64,000 nt of DNA from Bettongia penicillata ogilbyi (taxonomy: Eukaryota > Chordata > Mammalia > Diprotodontia > Potoroidae). The notes under the pieces were generated by a model. That model saw only the letters and a list, made by a program, of their open reading frames with translations. It did not search any database and was not told the origin of the DNA. Numbering within the stretch: the stretch's first letter is position 1; each line of letters opens with the position of its first letter. The DNA lies in contig JAJHZJ010000311.1 of NCBI GenBank assembly GCA_023548195.1, positions 3,312,419-3,376,418 on the forward strand, read 5' to 3'. Below are positions 1 to 11,130 of the stretch, piece after piece. Made by a program: the position numbers and the translations under genes.

Positions 1-320
1 TTACACAGTATTTCCCTTACATGTTAGTGAGACTGGACATAGTGAAGAATGGCTGTGATCCCTGGGGAAGATGAGTTCTAGTATTCTGACCTTTCTTAGA
101 CATAAAGCTAATCTAGTGTCTTCACTAAGTCCAGCACTAATATGGTAAGCCTTCAGGAGTAGAGAACCATGAGACTACCAAAGGTGGGACTTTTACTACT
201 AGTGAATGTCTCAGGTCAGAAGAACAGAAGAGGTTAAAGCTTCCATGATAATTGGTATTGGGGCAGGCCCAGGAACGACCATTAAACTTATAGCATAAAT
301 AAGAGAGAGTGATCTGCTCT
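1..320. other. Unassigned DNA, nothing recognised
   Basis: No known repeat, RNA gene or coding pattern was recognised here. Confidence 0.4.
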
Positions 321-336
321 AAAAAAAAAAAAAAAA
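321..336. repeat. Poly(A) run, 16 bases
   Basis: Sixteen uninterrupted A residues. It could be the tail of a degraded retroelement, but no body was recognised upstream. Confidence 0.9.
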
Positions 337-339
337 GAT

Positions 340-482
340 AGTGTAAGTATAGTTATCCCCATTTTACAGATGAGACCACTGAGTTCTGAAAAGTTATATC
401 CTTCCTAAAGACACATAGCTGTTAAGGGAGTTCAAGTCCCAAATCTGATTCCAACTCCAGGATTCTTCATATTATGACACCC
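340..482 (-). mobile_element. MIR/THER1 CORE-SINE fragment
   Basis: Reads as the reverse complement of a MIR: a CCCATTTTACAGATGAG block, then an ACACATAGCTGTTAAG block, then a decayed tRNA-like part. Confidence 0.7.
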
Positions 483-1233
483 TCTATCTAACCCCATGCT
501 CCAGAAGCATCTTTGCCATATTACCAACAGCAGAAAGATTTCCTCTTTTCCTGATCACTCAACTACTATATGGAGTTGCTTAGGAAGTAACTGTAATCTT
601 TGCTGGAGTTCCGCTTTGCCCAGGAGGGAAATCATGTACCCAAATTCAAACAAAAGATGATAGAGTTAGGGTAATGGAACATTTGAAAATAAAATAAGAG
701 GGTTTCCAAGACTCACTAATGTGCTATAAGCAAGACTGACAAAGTAAAAACATATTCTCTTATAATGTCTCATCATAGCATGGAGGTAGCATGGGTTCTT
801 GAAGGCCATGCCAGTGGAATATAAATATTGTCAGCCAACTAAGCCACCAAGTACAGACCAGCTCTAGATGGTCATCTGATGGTCAGCCAAAGTTCAGGGA
901 GGCCTACAGCTAGAAAGCTGACTAACCTGAATGAATTTCTGAGACCACAGCAATTTCAAATTTCCATATTTCTTTTGGGAGCATAGCCATTTTTTCATGT
1001 ACTCAGGTTGGTAACATTTACAACCCTGATTAGGGCTTGGTTTACTGTGTTTTGATTTCTAGATTTAAGAAATGTAGATTAACCTTTAAAATATGCCACT
1101 GCAACTTATTTTCTTTCCAGAAAGCTAGTTGCTAAACATTTCATGGCATACCCCTGCCTTTAGCCCAGGAGGATGGCAGTTTTTTGAGCATTTGGCTGGT
1201 GATGAAGATCATGACGATAATGGAGATAATGAT
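483..1233. other. Unassigned DNA with a GAT-rich end
   Basis: No family recognised. The last 50 bases are GAT/GATAAT-rich and form the left flank and target site of the L1 that follows. Confidence 0.4.
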
Positions 1234-1249
1234 GATAACAATGGTGATG

Positions 1250-2081
1250 CCTATCAGATTGGCTAACATGACAACAGGAAGATGATAAATGTTGGAGAAG
1301 ATGTGGGAGAGTTGGAACACTAATTCATTGTTGGTAGAACTGTGAGCTGATCCAACAATTCTGTAGAGCAACTTGGAACTGTGCCTAAAGGGGTACAAAA
1401 ATGTGCATACCATTTGACCCAACAGTATTGCTTCTAGGGCTATATACCAAAGAGATAGTAAAAATGGGAAAAGGTCTCACATGAACAAAAATGTTTATAG
1501 CAGCGCTCTTTGTGGTGGCCAAGAGCTAGAAATCAAAGGAACGTCCATCAATTGGGGAATGACTGAACAACTTGTGGTATATGAATGTAATGGAATACTA
1601 TTGTGCTATAAAAATGATGAACAAGAAGACTTCCGAGAGGCCTGAAAGGACTATATGAACTGATGCTGAGTGAAGTGAGCAGAACCAGGAGAACATTATA
1701 TACAATAACAGCCACAGTATGCGAGGACTGTTTCTGATAGACTTAGCCTTTCACAGCAATAAAAGAACCTAAAACATTCCCAAAGGACTCAAGGCAAAAT
1801 GCCATCCACATCCAGAGAAAGAACTATAGAATCAGAATGAAGAATGAAGCAGACTATTTTCTTTCATGTTTTGGTTTGGTTTGGTTTCTCTCATGGCTTC
1901 TCCCATTCATTTTAATTCTTCCATACAATATGACAAATGTGAAAATGTGTTTAATGAGAATGCATGTGTAGGTTCTTATATTCCTCTTGAGGGAGAGGAA
2001 GCAGGGAAGTAGGGGGAGAAAACTGAAAACTTATGGAAGTGATTGTTGCAAACAGAAAACAAATAAATTAATTTTTTAAAA
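1250..2081 (+). mobile_element. L1 3' end (variant A) with target-site duplication
   Basis: 5'-truncated L1 holding the end of ORF2 and the 3' UTR. Disrupted translation shows the CIPFDP and FIAAL patterns typical of the L1 ORF2 C terminus, followed by the marsupial segment with GGAATACTATTGTGCTATAA and a T-rich and G-rich 3' UTR ending in an A-rich tail. A 16-bp flanking repeat, GATAACAATGGTGATG at 1234-1249 and GATAATAATGGTGATG at 2082-2097 (15 of 16 identical), is a convincing target-site duplication. Many stops; not coding. Confidence 0.88.
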
Positions 2082-2097
2082 GATAATAATGGTGATG

Positions 2098-2178
2098 ATG
2101 AAGGTGATGATTTGTATTCCTCACACCTAGCACAGTGCTTTGTATTTAGTAGATACTTAATAAATGTTAATTGAATGC
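2098..2178 (+). mobile_element. L2 LINE 3' terminus
   Basis: Contains CTAGCACAGTGCTTTG followed by a TAATAAATGTTAATTGAATG-like end, the usual L2 3' terminus. Confidence 0.7.
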
Positions 2179-2339
2179 TCAGGCATAGGACAATTGAGAT
2201 TTTCCTCAGTGTAAGAAACTCTTTAAGCCACTCAATCACAACCCTTTTAAGGTATTAAAATGTACTGTTAGCTGGACACTCACTCCTTCCCTTCCCGATG
2301 GGGAGAGGCATAGAGGTGGGCTGGAAAGATGGCCATAAA

Positions 2340-2838
2340 AAGAATTCAAAATTGAGGGGACGCCAATCAATTTGGAAATGACTGAACAAGCTGTGGTATA
2401 TGATTGTGACAAAAATATTATTGCATTACAAGAAATGACAATGGTGGGAACAGAAAAGACCTGGGAAGATTTATATGAACTGACACAAAGTGAAGCGATC
2501 ACGATCAGGAGAACATTGTACACAGTAACAGCAATGGAGTAATGATAATCAACTGTGAAAGAATTAGCTACCCTGATCAATACAATGATACATGATAATT
2601 CCAAAGGACTCATGATGATAAATGCTATTTACCTCCAGAAAGAGAACTGAAGAATTCTGAGTGCAGATTGAAACATGTTTTTTATTTTATTTTTCTTGCT
2701 AGCATTAAAATATTTTGTATGACTTCATATGAACAATGGGTATCATATTTCTTGCCTTCTTAGCAGATGGGGGAGGGGTGGAGGGAGGGAAAGAATTTGG
2801 AATTCAAACAAAATTTTTTGATTAAAAAAATTTTTAAG
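2340..2838 (+). mobile_element. L1 3' end (variant B)
   Basis: Begins inside the ORF2 C-terminal region (CCAATCAATTTGGAAATGAC) and runs through a 3' UTR that differs from variant A: it carries CTTGCCTTCTTAGCAG and ends in AT-rich sequence near 2838. Substitutions are heavier than in the 1250-2081 copy, which suggests greater age. No clear flanking duplication was found. Confidence 0.8.
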
Positions 2839-3045
2839 GAAGTTGGTGGCATCTTTCAGCACTAAATTTACAACAGGTACACAGAAACCAGAGAACATAG
2901 CACTCTGAAATTATGTTGCTCTGAGCCTGACAGCTACATACATCCTGTGGTTAGATGGTATATATGTTACTAGGATTATTTTTCCCAGGGCTGCTGCTTT
3001 TTGAGATAAGTTTGTTGGGAAGTTGAGGGTAGTTTGTGGGGTGCT
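2839..3045. other. Unassigned DNA
   Basis: Nothing recognised. Confidence 0.4.
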
Positions 3046-3228
3046 GAACAGGCACTAGACTAGGCATGAGAGGACCTAGATTTGAATTTCAATTCAAGCA
3101 CTCACTAGCTGTGTAAACCTGGGCAAGTCGCTAAAATTGTGTTTCAGTTTCCTCACCTATAAAAATAAAGGAAGAAGGATTAGCCTAGATGACTCAGGTT
3201 GTCTTTCCCAGATCTATACTAAATTTTC
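3046..3228 (+). mobile_element. MIR/THER1 CORE-SINE
   Basis: Shows a TTTGAATTTCAA B-box-like part, CTAGCTGTGTAAACCTGGGC and CAGTTTCCTCACCTATAA in the expected order. Confidence 0.75.
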
Positions 3229-3770
3229 TCTGATATGCTTCTGCATCTCTATAAGAATTAACTCCATAGGCTCAGTAAAAAATGAATTTAAGTGAACTAA
3301 ACACCTAACATGTTCATTCCAATGCAGTTGACACTTACTGAAATAAAAATTCATTTTTGTTGTACAAATGAAAGAACCAAATGAGTAACCCAGTGGCCCA
3401 GAAGGGAATTATTGGCCTGGTTTCTGACCTTGTTCAGTTTTCAAATATCCCGCCAGGAGCATCTGTCCTTTAGGACTCAGTAATCCTTATCTTTTACCCC
3501 TCACCTTGCTGGATCACCCCACAGTTCTTCTCCAAGATGCTGTGTATATAGAGTTTTTTTCACACATGCACACATACCTCTGAGAACTGGGTTAGGCCCT
3601 TGAGCCAAAGTGATAAGATGAATCTGAACAGATGGGAGGGATGATGGGGTTTGGCTACTGAAGTCCAGGCAGGAAACAAGAATTAGCCTTAGAGGAGAGA
3701 TTTAACGAAAGAAAAGGAAGCAGCACCAAGATATGAACAGGATGTAGATGCCTGTGAGGAAGGAGTATAG
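3229..3770. other. Unassigned DNA
   Basis: Single-copy-looking; no family or exon pattern recognised. Confidence 0.4.
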
Positions 3771-3932
3771 AACCACAGAATTAGGAAGGACTTGAGAAGT
3801 CCATTAGCCCTACCTCTTTTGAAGATGAAGAAACTGACCTAAAGAAGGGAATTTACTTACTCACAGTCACACAATTACCTGGTAGCTGGACTGGAATCAG
3901 AACCCAGATCTCTTCATTAGCAATGTAATCCT
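3771..3932 (-). mobile_element. MIR-type SINE, antisense
   Basis: GAAGATGAAGAAACTGA, a decayed GTCACACAATTACCTGG block and CAGAACCCAGATCTCTTC follow the reverse-complement MIR order. Confidence 0.7.
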
Positions 3933-4034
3933 CTTTCTGTTATGCACACTGACCCAAAAGAATACTGAGAAGATGCTCTGGTCTATTGTCTCTTCTTTTG
4001 CTTCCTCAGAGGTTAAGTCAGAAGAAGGTTTAAA

Positions 4035-4095
4035 TCATCATGTCCAACCTCCTACCCAGTTCAAGAATTCCCCCTGTGTCTGCGGATGGAATTCC
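4035..4095 (-). mobile_element. Possible CR1/L3 3' fragment
   Basis: ATCATGTCCAACCTCCTACC resembles the antisense CR1/L3 3' end (pattern CATCCAGTCCAACC). Too short for certainty. Confidence 0.35.
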
Positions 4096-4139
4096 TGACC
4101 TGGGAGGAAATTGGACTGGGATCATAGGATGGAAAACTA

Positions 4140-4265
4140 GGAGAAACAGCAGCAACAATAGCTTTTATATAATGTTTTGAAGTTTGCAAAGTACTTTACA
4201 AAACAAACTCATTTTATCTTCACAACAGCCTTGGAAAGTAGGTGTTATTGTTATCCCTAGATGGG
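4140..4265 (-). mobile_element. MIR 3' half, antisense
   Basis: GCAAAGTACTTTACAAA, TTCACAACAGCCTTGG and GTAGGTGTTATTGTTATCCC match the antisense CORE to 3' tail of a MIR. Confidence 0.75.
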
Positions 4266-4660
4266 AAAGAAAGCATATTGGTCAATAGTTATGGATTTTT
4301 CTTGGTCACCTTTTTCAGTGTTAATAATATCCAAAATTTTCCCTATACCTTTGGTATCTCTCTCTCCTTTAGCTTCCTTTTGAGCTGGTTCCTCAATACC
4401 ATCATGACTGCATCACTTCTAGTATGGTTCTCCTCTATGCACACTGGGTCTGATCAAAGTGCCCTTCTGATCTTTATTTTCTGTAATGCCTTTTTTATTG
4501 TTTCTATAAGGAGATGTGGGACTGTGATGTTAGAGCACAATTGTGATAGCTCCAGTGCTTTTGATGGTTAAAACATTGTTATAAAATCTTTTTAGTAGAA
4601 CTAGAAATAAAGTGAATGCCCATTAATGAGGGAATAGCTAAGAAAAGGAGTATAAGATGT
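4266..4660. other. Unassigned AT-rich DNA
   Basis: Contains a 109-codon open frame (4242-4571, plus strand) that starts in the flanking MIR. Its hydrophobic, low-complexity product matches no family I know, and I treat it as chance. Confidence 0.35.
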
Positions 4661-5361
4661 GTTCAGGAAAGACTGGTACCTCTGCTATTACGGCTGCTGA
4701 GCCCTTTTCAAGGCTGCTTTCTACCTTTGATGTCCACCTGTCACCCAATTTCCACCTACGACTCCATGCTGTAGCACTTGCAGTGGCCACACTCCAGTAA
4801 ACTGTTTTGGCAGATGGGCTAAACCAGGTTGACAGTAACCGAGAAGTCTTAAAGTTATTAGTGAACTAGGGAAATGTCTACCCCAAGCATGTGAAGACTT
4901 CCCTTGGAAAATGGGCACATGAGAACAGTTTGTTCCAATGGCCATGAAGGCAGCTAAAACTGGCACTATGGAGCTCTTAGAGCTTGGTTAGACATCGAAG
5001 ACGCCAAGGTCATCCACTGCATCCTGAGTCATCGCCAGTCCTCTTGATGTTGTCTGGCCATTGGACTCCAATGACTCTGCAAGAGAGAGTAAGGTCAGCA
5101 ACTTTGTGCAACTCTGTCTCACTTAAATATAATTTATGTGCAATTCAAAAGACATCACCCATACCATTTCACATTTCAAAAGAAATGTGATGTGTACAAA
5201 TTTAGACATCTCCACTCCAAATGCAGGCCATTTGTGCCAGACCCGTGATAAAGCCTTCTGAGCTCATCTTGTTCTGATCAGTCCCAATCAGGCACATTGT
5301 ACTTGACTCTGACATAAAGATGTCATTTGGTATTCTTTGAGAATGAAGAACAACCAACAAC
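4661..5361 (+). mobile_element. RTE-type 3' end or RTE-mobilised SINE, long form
   Basis: Shares its end with six other copies in this window: a GCATCCTGAGTCATCGCCAG-type block, a GAGAGTAAGGTCAGCAACTTT block, TGTGCAACTCTGTCTCACTT, then TTCTTTGAGAATGAAGAACAACCAACAA. The AAC-rich terminus is typical of RTE elements. This is the longest copy, with about 300 extra bases upstream. Reassigning the middle part (5115-5300) would need a consensus. Confidence 0.55.
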
Positions 5362-5795
5362 TAAGAAAAAAGTTGTTCTATATAAATAAAATGGAAGAGT
5401 CATGTACTGTGAGAAAAAATCAATATAATGAATATCGAGAAGTATGAGAAGATATAAAGTAAGCAAAATCAGGGAAACAATGTAACAATGAGTACAAGAA
5501 TGTGAATGGAAAGAACAACAATGAAACATTTGAAAATTAATTCTGGGAAGTTATAAAGATCTAGTTAACTCCAAAAAGTTATGAGATTGGGAAAGACAGA
5601 CCATAAATTTGGAGCACTATAGACAATGTCAGACTTTCTGGATACATTGATTAGCTTTTCCAAAAATTTTTCCCCTTCTTTTTTATTCTGCATGAGAAGG
5701 GAAATGTGGGAAAATATGGTGCTACAAAGACAAATTATACCAAGGAAAATCTATTTTGAAAAAGAAAAGATTAGAAAAAAACTTTGAAGATCTTT
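5362..5795 (+). mobile_element. L1-related 3' end (variant C), degraded
   Basis: Starts in a decayed GTGAGTAGAACC-type region (AGTAAGCAAAATCAGGGAAAC), passes GTCAGACTTTCTGGATACATT and then TTTTTTATTCTGCATGAGAA. The same CAGACTTT...TTGATTAG layout occurs at 30.1 kb. Strong decay implies an old copy. Confidence 0.6.
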
Positions 5796-6224
5796 TTCCA
5801 TTCCTATTCTGGTTTAAGTAATGATATCATATTGTAAATAAGTAATGAGATAAATGAGGCATTCAGACGAGTGCTTTGGGATTTCCGAGTAGAAAGATGC
5901 CACCATGGGGTAGGGCAGCCAACTATCATTTTGGGGAAGAAGCAAGAGATAAGCTGGACTTTCAAGAATGGGTTGGAACTAGAGAGGAGTGAGGGAATAG
6001 GAAAGACATGAGGCATGTAATATATACGTGTCAGGTAATAAATATCAGGTAATAAACTTATTTGAATATTAATCTAAACCACCTATCAGGAAGATAAACT
6101 AATTTTCCCTCAACATACAAGACCTCCCAAAGTCAAATAGAAATGATGATTACATCCCCTGTTTGAAATCCTCTGCTCTGTTTCACTAGCATGGAGACCC
6201 ACTGGTTCAGCATGCAATTAACAT
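5796..6224. other. Unassigned DNA
   Basis: No recognised family or exon. Confidence 0.4.
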
Positions 6225-6380
6225 TCATCCAGTGAACATTTATGAAGGGCCTACTGTATACAGAGTATGACACAGAACTAGTGGAAAATATAAAATTTTA
6301 AAATGAAAAGGCCCCTGACATCATGCAGTTAATAACATAGGAGAGGATAAGACACATACCCACAACTATAACATGAAACA
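6225..6380 (-). mobile_element. L2 3' end, antisense
   Basis: AACATTTATGAAGGGCCTACTG and the trailing decayed parts match the antisense L2 3' UTR. Confidence 0.6.
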
Positions 6381-6384
6381 TCCA

Positions 6385-6985
6385 TTTCAATTCAACAAAC
6401 ATTACTACTCATTTATCATGTGCAAGGGCCAGGGGTACAATGATAGTAACAAAACAATCCTTCTTAGCAAGGAATTTACATTCTGTTGGGGGTAAAGGTG
6501 GAAGAGGGGACTACAGGTAAGTGAATAATAATGATAATTAATAACAAAGTGCTAGCATTTACACAGCACTTACCATGTGCCAGGTGAAGCCCTTTACTAT
6601 CATTACATCATTTGAGCCCCACAAAAAGGTAGGTGCTATTATCACCCTCATTTTACAGATGAGAAAACTGAAAAAAAACCCAAACAAACAGATGTTAGGT
6701 GACTTGCCCAGAGTCATACAACAAGTAAATATCTGAGGCTGAATTTGAACTCAGGTCTATCCTGACTCCAGGACCAGAGCTCTATCCAATGTGCTATCCA
6801 GCCCTATAGTAAAAGTATATAATAAATACAAAGTAATTTGAAGAATTAGAGAGTAACAGTAACAGCAAGTAGCTGGCAGGCTAGCAGATAGGTGGGGACC
6901 AGACTGTAGCAGATTTTAAATCCCAGGATGGGGATTTTCTACTTTATCTTTCGGGCAAAAGGAAGTCATTAAGGATTTTTGTGAA
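6385..6985 (-). mobile_element. L2 3' region, antisense, split by a MIR
   Basis: ATTCAACAAACATTACTACTC and GGGCCAGGGGTACAATGA begin the L2. It resumes after the MIR at 6806 with ATATAATAAATACAAAGTAA and GCAGATTTTAAATCCCAG, both in L2 order. Confidence 0.7.
6520..6806 (-). mobile_element. Near-full-length MIR inside the L2
   Basis: Antisense order is complete: ACCATGTGCCAGGTGAAG, CATTTTACAGATGAGAAAAC, GTGACTTGCCCAGAGTC, TTTGAACTCAGGTCTATCC, and the tRNA-like head at the right edge. L2 sequence resumes on both sides, so it is nested. Confidence 0.8.
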
Positions 6986-7055
6986 GGGTATGGGTGTGTG
7001 TGAGTGTGTGTGCGTGTGCGTGTGTGTATGCGCACATGTGTGTGTGTGTATGTTT
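6986..7055. repeat. Imperfect (TG)n microsatellite
   Basis: TG dinucleotides interrupted by AG, CG and CA steps. Confidence 0.9.
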
Positions 7056-7120
7056 GCCAAATCTGTGCTTCAATTAACATCAGTTCTGTAGCTAGTAAAT
7101 AAGCATTTGTGGGGTAAGAA

Positions 7121-7254
7121 TTTTTTTTTTTTTTGGCAGCAATCAGGGTTAAGTGACTTGCCCAGGGTCACAGAGCTAGTAAGTGTATGAGGTTGGATTT
7201 GAATTCAGGTCCTTCTGACTCCAAGGTCCATGCTCTACACCACCTAACTGCCCT
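7121..7254 (-). mobile_element. tRNA-headed SINE, antisense, with target-site duplication
   Basis: A T14 run (7121-7134, the A-tail in reverse) is followed by GGGTTAAGTGACTTGCCC, TTTGAATTCAGGTCCTTC and the head CACCTAACTGCCC. Flanks repeat TAAATAAGCATTT exactly at 7096-7108 and 7255-7267. Twelve bases between the left repeat and the T run are unexplained. The target is an L2 3' terminus. Confidence 0.85.
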
Positions 7255-7261
7255 TAAATAA

Positions 7262-7992
7262 GCATTTATTAAGGTAGCGCCTGTGCTGAGTGCTGGGAAA
7301 GAAAGGAAAAGGAGGTGAAGGGAGGACTAGAGAGAAGGGGAGAGGAGCATTTTATTATGGCACTGTGCTGAGCACTGGAGATACAAAGAGAAGCAAAGAG
7401 AAAGACTCATTGCCCCCAAGATGGGGAAAGACACTGCAAAAGGGAGCAGAAAGGCAAGAGTGTGGAATAAAGATGAAGTAAAGGGCATCATTATGAAGTC
7501 TGGAAGGTCCCAAGGTTGGGAGGGGAAAGAAGACAACTTGAGCTCCCCCTCAGATGGAGACTCCAGAAGGAAGTCACTGATGGAACCAAGAGGAACAGAG
7601 AGACTTCCAGGTTGATAAAGGCACAGGGCTGGTTGGCTCTTCCAAGTCAGGAGACACTAAAGGAAGTTCCAGGAAAGCTTAAAAATCCAGAGCTAGAAAA
7701 AGAGCTAGGAGAGGAATTTATCATGATCAATACAAAGGAAGACAGAAGACAGCCTCTTCTCTCAAGGATCTCCCAGTCTAATGGGGGAGACAGGCACACA
7801 AGCCGCAATGGACAAACAAGATATATGCAGGCTAAACTGGAGATAATCTACAAAGGAAAGCACTAGCATTAAGAAGGATTGGAAAACATTTCTCATAGAA
7901 AGTGGGATTTTGTCTGGGACTTGAAGGAAGCCAGGAGGTGGAGATAAGGAGCAAAATGTAAAGCATGTCCCTGCCTTGAAGGAGTTATATTA
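7262..7992 (-). mobile_element. L2 3' region, antisense
   Basis: AAGCATTTATTAAGG, GCTGAGTGCTGGGAAAG, TCTCCCAGTCTAATGGGGGA and ACTTGAAGGAAGCCAGG appear in the antisense L2 order. Open frames here (for example 7516-7866) arise only from this repeat. Confidence 0.8.
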
Positions 7993-7994
7993 AT

Positions 7995-8216
7995 AGCTAG
8001 CCTTTATATAATAATTTATGGCTTGCAAAGGACTTTATACATATGATCTCATTTGGTCCTCACAACAGCCCAGAGAGGTAGGTGCTGTTATTATACCCAT
8101 TTTACAGATAAGGAAATTGGCTTGCTTAGGGTCACACAGCTAGGAAGTGCCTGAGGTTGGATTTGAACTCAGATCTTCCTGACTCCAGGTCCAGTGTTGT
8201 ATCCTTTGTGTCATCT
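7995..8216 (-). mobile_element. MIR CORE-SINE, antisense
   Basis: CTCACAACAGCCCAGAGAGG, CCATTTTACAGATAAGG, GGGTCACACAGCTAGGAAG and TTTGAACTCAGATCTTCC in order. Confidence 0.85.
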
Positions 8217-8402
8217 GGTTGTCTATTGCATCCTGGGTCGTCTCCAGTCATCCTGATGAATATCTGGTCACTGGATTCAGATGGCTCAGGAAGAGAAAGT
8301 GAGGCTGGTGACCTTGCATAGCCCTCCCTCACTCAAAACATAGTCATGTCATCATTTTTCTGATATCATGGTCTTCAAAAACAGAGGATGAATACAACCA
8401 AC
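8217..8402 (+). mobile_element. RTE-type SINE tail
   Basis: GCATCCTGGGTCGTCTCCAG, GATGAATATCTGGTCACTGG, AGCCCTCCCTCACTCAAAAC and a GGTCTTCAAAAACAGAGG end. It abuts the MIR head with no gap, so the junction may be an insertion point. Confidence 0.65.
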
Positions 8403-8509
8403 CTGATTGCCTTGGCTGCTGATGACAGATATGCTACATGGAAAGAAATTAGAGGCATGACAAGTTCACCAGATATTTAGAAAATGAAGTACCATGTAAT
8501 GTTTGATGC

Positions 8510-8830
8510 AGTTCACTAAGTGTAAACAGGGCTGGGAGAGTGAGGAAAGGCTTCCTGATGGAGGTATTATTTGAATTGGTCTTTAAAAAAAGAGGGGCAA
8601 AGGGGACATTTCAGAAACGGAAAAACTTGCACTGGCCCACACAAGGACATAGCGCGTAGCACATAGATAGAGCATAGAGAAGTGATCCATTTGTCTAAAC
8701 CCCATAGACTGGGATAGTAGGAGATAGGACTGAGAAGACAGGGTGGCGCCAGGGAAGGTGGATAGGTGGAGGGCCCCTAATGTCTCTCAGAGGAGTTTGA
8801 ACTTGACCTCACAGGCAATAAAGATGTTTT
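8510..8830 (-). mobile_element. L2 internal 3' region, antisense
   Basis: GTGAGGAAAGGCTTCCTGATG and GAGTTTGAACTTGACCTCAC follow the antisense L2 layout; the ends are diffuse. Confidence 0.5.
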
Positions 8831-9534
8831 TGTGTGTACACAGCAGCAACAATTATTATCATTACAACAACTGAAGTGATAAAGTACTTTTCCTTTTGCA
8901 AGTGTTCCTATGTTCAGAATCTTACCCCAAAGCCACAAGCCTGATTGCCCTGCATCCCCTATCAAATCAGCAGCTACAGAGCTCCCTCCAACCAGAGACT
9001 GCCTAAAAGCACTTAAAGCTGAAAACCCTTCGCCCTCAAAGGGCCTGGCTGAGGTTAGTTGTAAGATTTTCCTTCCACTTCTCCTCCTCCTTCTCCCCTC
9101 TGTCCCCCTACTGATTCAATTATTCACTGAGTGGAGTCCTAAGCAGTGCGAGTTAATCTCTAGCTCGTTCTTCTCTCTCCACCCCCATGTAGGTGAAGGG
9201 GGTTCTTCGGGCTCTGTATGGTGTTGATTAGAGTATTGATCGGGTTGCAGCCCTCTCTGCTTCCCACCAGAATATCCATCAGTGCCATAAAGGGCAGCTC
9301 CCTGAAGCTCCACCCAGGGCTCAGGACCCAGACTCAGGCCCAATCTCCGGGGCCCCAGAGTGCAGGGCTGAGATCTCCCTCCCCATGAGGGTGTGACAGG
9401 GAAGGAATAAGAAATGACAGAGCTGATTCCAAAGGTAAAGACAAATTCTATGGTTCAGACTGGATTTCTGTTGGCAAAGAAGGGAGAATTCAATTCAAAT
9501 TTCAGGGACCACCTTATTTCTCTCACCTTCATTC
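8831..9534. other. Single-copy-looking, moderately GC-rich DNA
   Basis: No repeat family recognised. It is richer in G and C than its surroundings and includes pyrimidine-rich stretches near 9075-9110. Open frames at 8910-9227 (plus) and 9116-9343 (minus) overlap each other and lack recognisable domains. Confidence 0.4.
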
Positions 9535-9839
9535 CCTTCTCTCCACTCCTAAGGCCACGGTCTGTAGTTCAAGTTCTGCTCATCTTTTGCCTGGATTGCA
9601 GCAAAGGCCTCCTAAGGGGTCTTTCTACCCCCAGCCTCATTCTTCTCCAATCCCTTCTCCACCCAACACCAAATTGATATTCATAAAACACAAGTCTGCC
9701 AAGGCAATCTCCTGCTCAAGAAACTCCACTGGCTCTCTGTTGCCTCTGGGATAGAATACAAACTCTTCTGTTTGGTATTTAAAGTCCTTCACAATCTGAC
9801 TGAACTCACCTTTCCAGTCTGATCTCCTCCAAATCTGAC

Positions 9840-9911
<72 letters not shown>

Positions 9912-10255
9912 TCCAACTAAACTGCCCTACTTTTCGTTCCCTGAATCTAACACTTCACCTCTATGACTTTTCATGGGAATGCCCTCCCTCTTTACTTCCA
10001 CCTTCCAGCTCCCTTCAAGACTCAGCTCAAGGGTTGCTCTTAATAATACCAAGAGTTACCTTTATACCTTTTTAATGAGTCCCTCCAGCTGTCCGTACTG
10101 CCTCTTTCCAGAAATAACATTGTTTTTATCTTATTGTACACACTTCCCTCCCCTCCCCTCTCCTATAGTGCAAGCTTCTTGAAGGCAGGGATTGTGGCTG
10201 GTTTTACATGCCTAGTAGTCAAGCACTATTCATAAGTATTGATGAATTGAATTGA
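9535..10255 (+). mobile_element. L2 3' region with internal (AC)n
   Basis: Runs from the decayed thumb-coding part (CTGGATTGCAGCAAAGGCCTC) through ATCTCCTGCTCAAGAAACTCC and CAAGACTCAGCTCAAGGG to CTTGAAGGCAGGGATTGTGG and the 3' terminus. Confidence 0.8.
9844..9911. repeat. (AC)n microsatellite within the L2
   Basis: About 34 AC units with one AT interruption. L2 sequence continues on both sides. Confidence 0.95.
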
Positions 10256-10440
10256 ATAGGATCTCATTACGGTGCAGCACTGGACTCAATGGGAAGCCCT
10301 GGTTTCCAATCCTAGAACCATGAGCAAGTCACTTCAACCCCTTTGAGCCTCAGTTTCCCCCTCTGTAAAATGGGGATAACAATACCCACAGAGTCAGGAG
10401 GTGGGTAGGGCTTTACTGTTTACACTTTTTCAATTGTAAA
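10256..10440 (+). mobile_element. MIR CORE-SINE
   Basis: AGCAAGTCACTTCAACCCC and CAGTTTCCCCCTCTGTAAAATGG in sense order. Confidence 0.8.
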
Positions 10441-10447
10441 GCACTAT

Positions 10448-10652
10448 ACATCAGCAGCTAGGTGGTGAAGTAGACAGAATGGCAGTCCTAGAATCAAAAG
10501 GACTCATCTTTGTAAGTTCAAATCTGGCCTCAAGTACCCAGAGCAAGTCTCTTAACATTTTTGCCTCAGTTTCGTCATCTGTAAAATGAGCAGAAGGAAA
10601 TGGCAAATCCCAAATGAGATTCTGAGGAGTCAGACGTGACTGAACAACAGAA
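10448..10652 (+). mobile_element. MAR1-type SINE (BovB-like tail)
   Basis: Head CAGCAGCTAGGTGGTG, then GTTCAAATCTGGCCTCA, CATCTGTAAAATGAGCAG and the BovB-like end GGAGTCAGACGTGACTGAAC followed by AACAG. Confidence 0.85.
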
Positions 10653-10679
10653 GTACTACAGAGATGTGAGCTATTATTA

Positions 10680-11130
10680 GTATATATATTTATCTTTTCT
10701 GCTTCCCCAGGACCCAATACAGATTCTTGCAAAGTGTGCATGCTTAATGAACATTTGGTGGATTTGTAGTTGAATTCAGATTGGCATGTTTTTGCCTCAT
10801 GCTTTTCCACAGACCATCTACCTGCTGACAAGAGCCACCCTCTCCTCTTCCCTCCTGGCCATATTTCCTCCCTAACGTTTTTCCAAACCTTTCTCAACAG
10901 TCACCTTCTGCACAAACCTTTCCCTGAATAGCCTTGCCCTTTCACATCCAGAAGCATTTTAAGTAATACTGTCATCTGCAGTGAGTTTCACTTCTTTGTA
11001 AATGTCTTCTTTATGTGTCCTTGCATCTAAGTCTGGTTTTCTCCATTAGACTGGAAGCTCTCTGAGGATGGAGGACCAGAACTCCTCCTTTCCTTGGATT
11101 CCACACCCCCTCTACCCCCCTACCAATGAA
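10680..11130 (+). mobile_element. L2 3' fragments
   Basis: CCCAATACAGATTCTTGC with GCTTAATGAACATTTGGTGG is one L2 terminus (to about 10780). A second piece follows, with CATTAGACTGGAAGCTCTCTGAGG near 11050. Confidence 0.6.
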
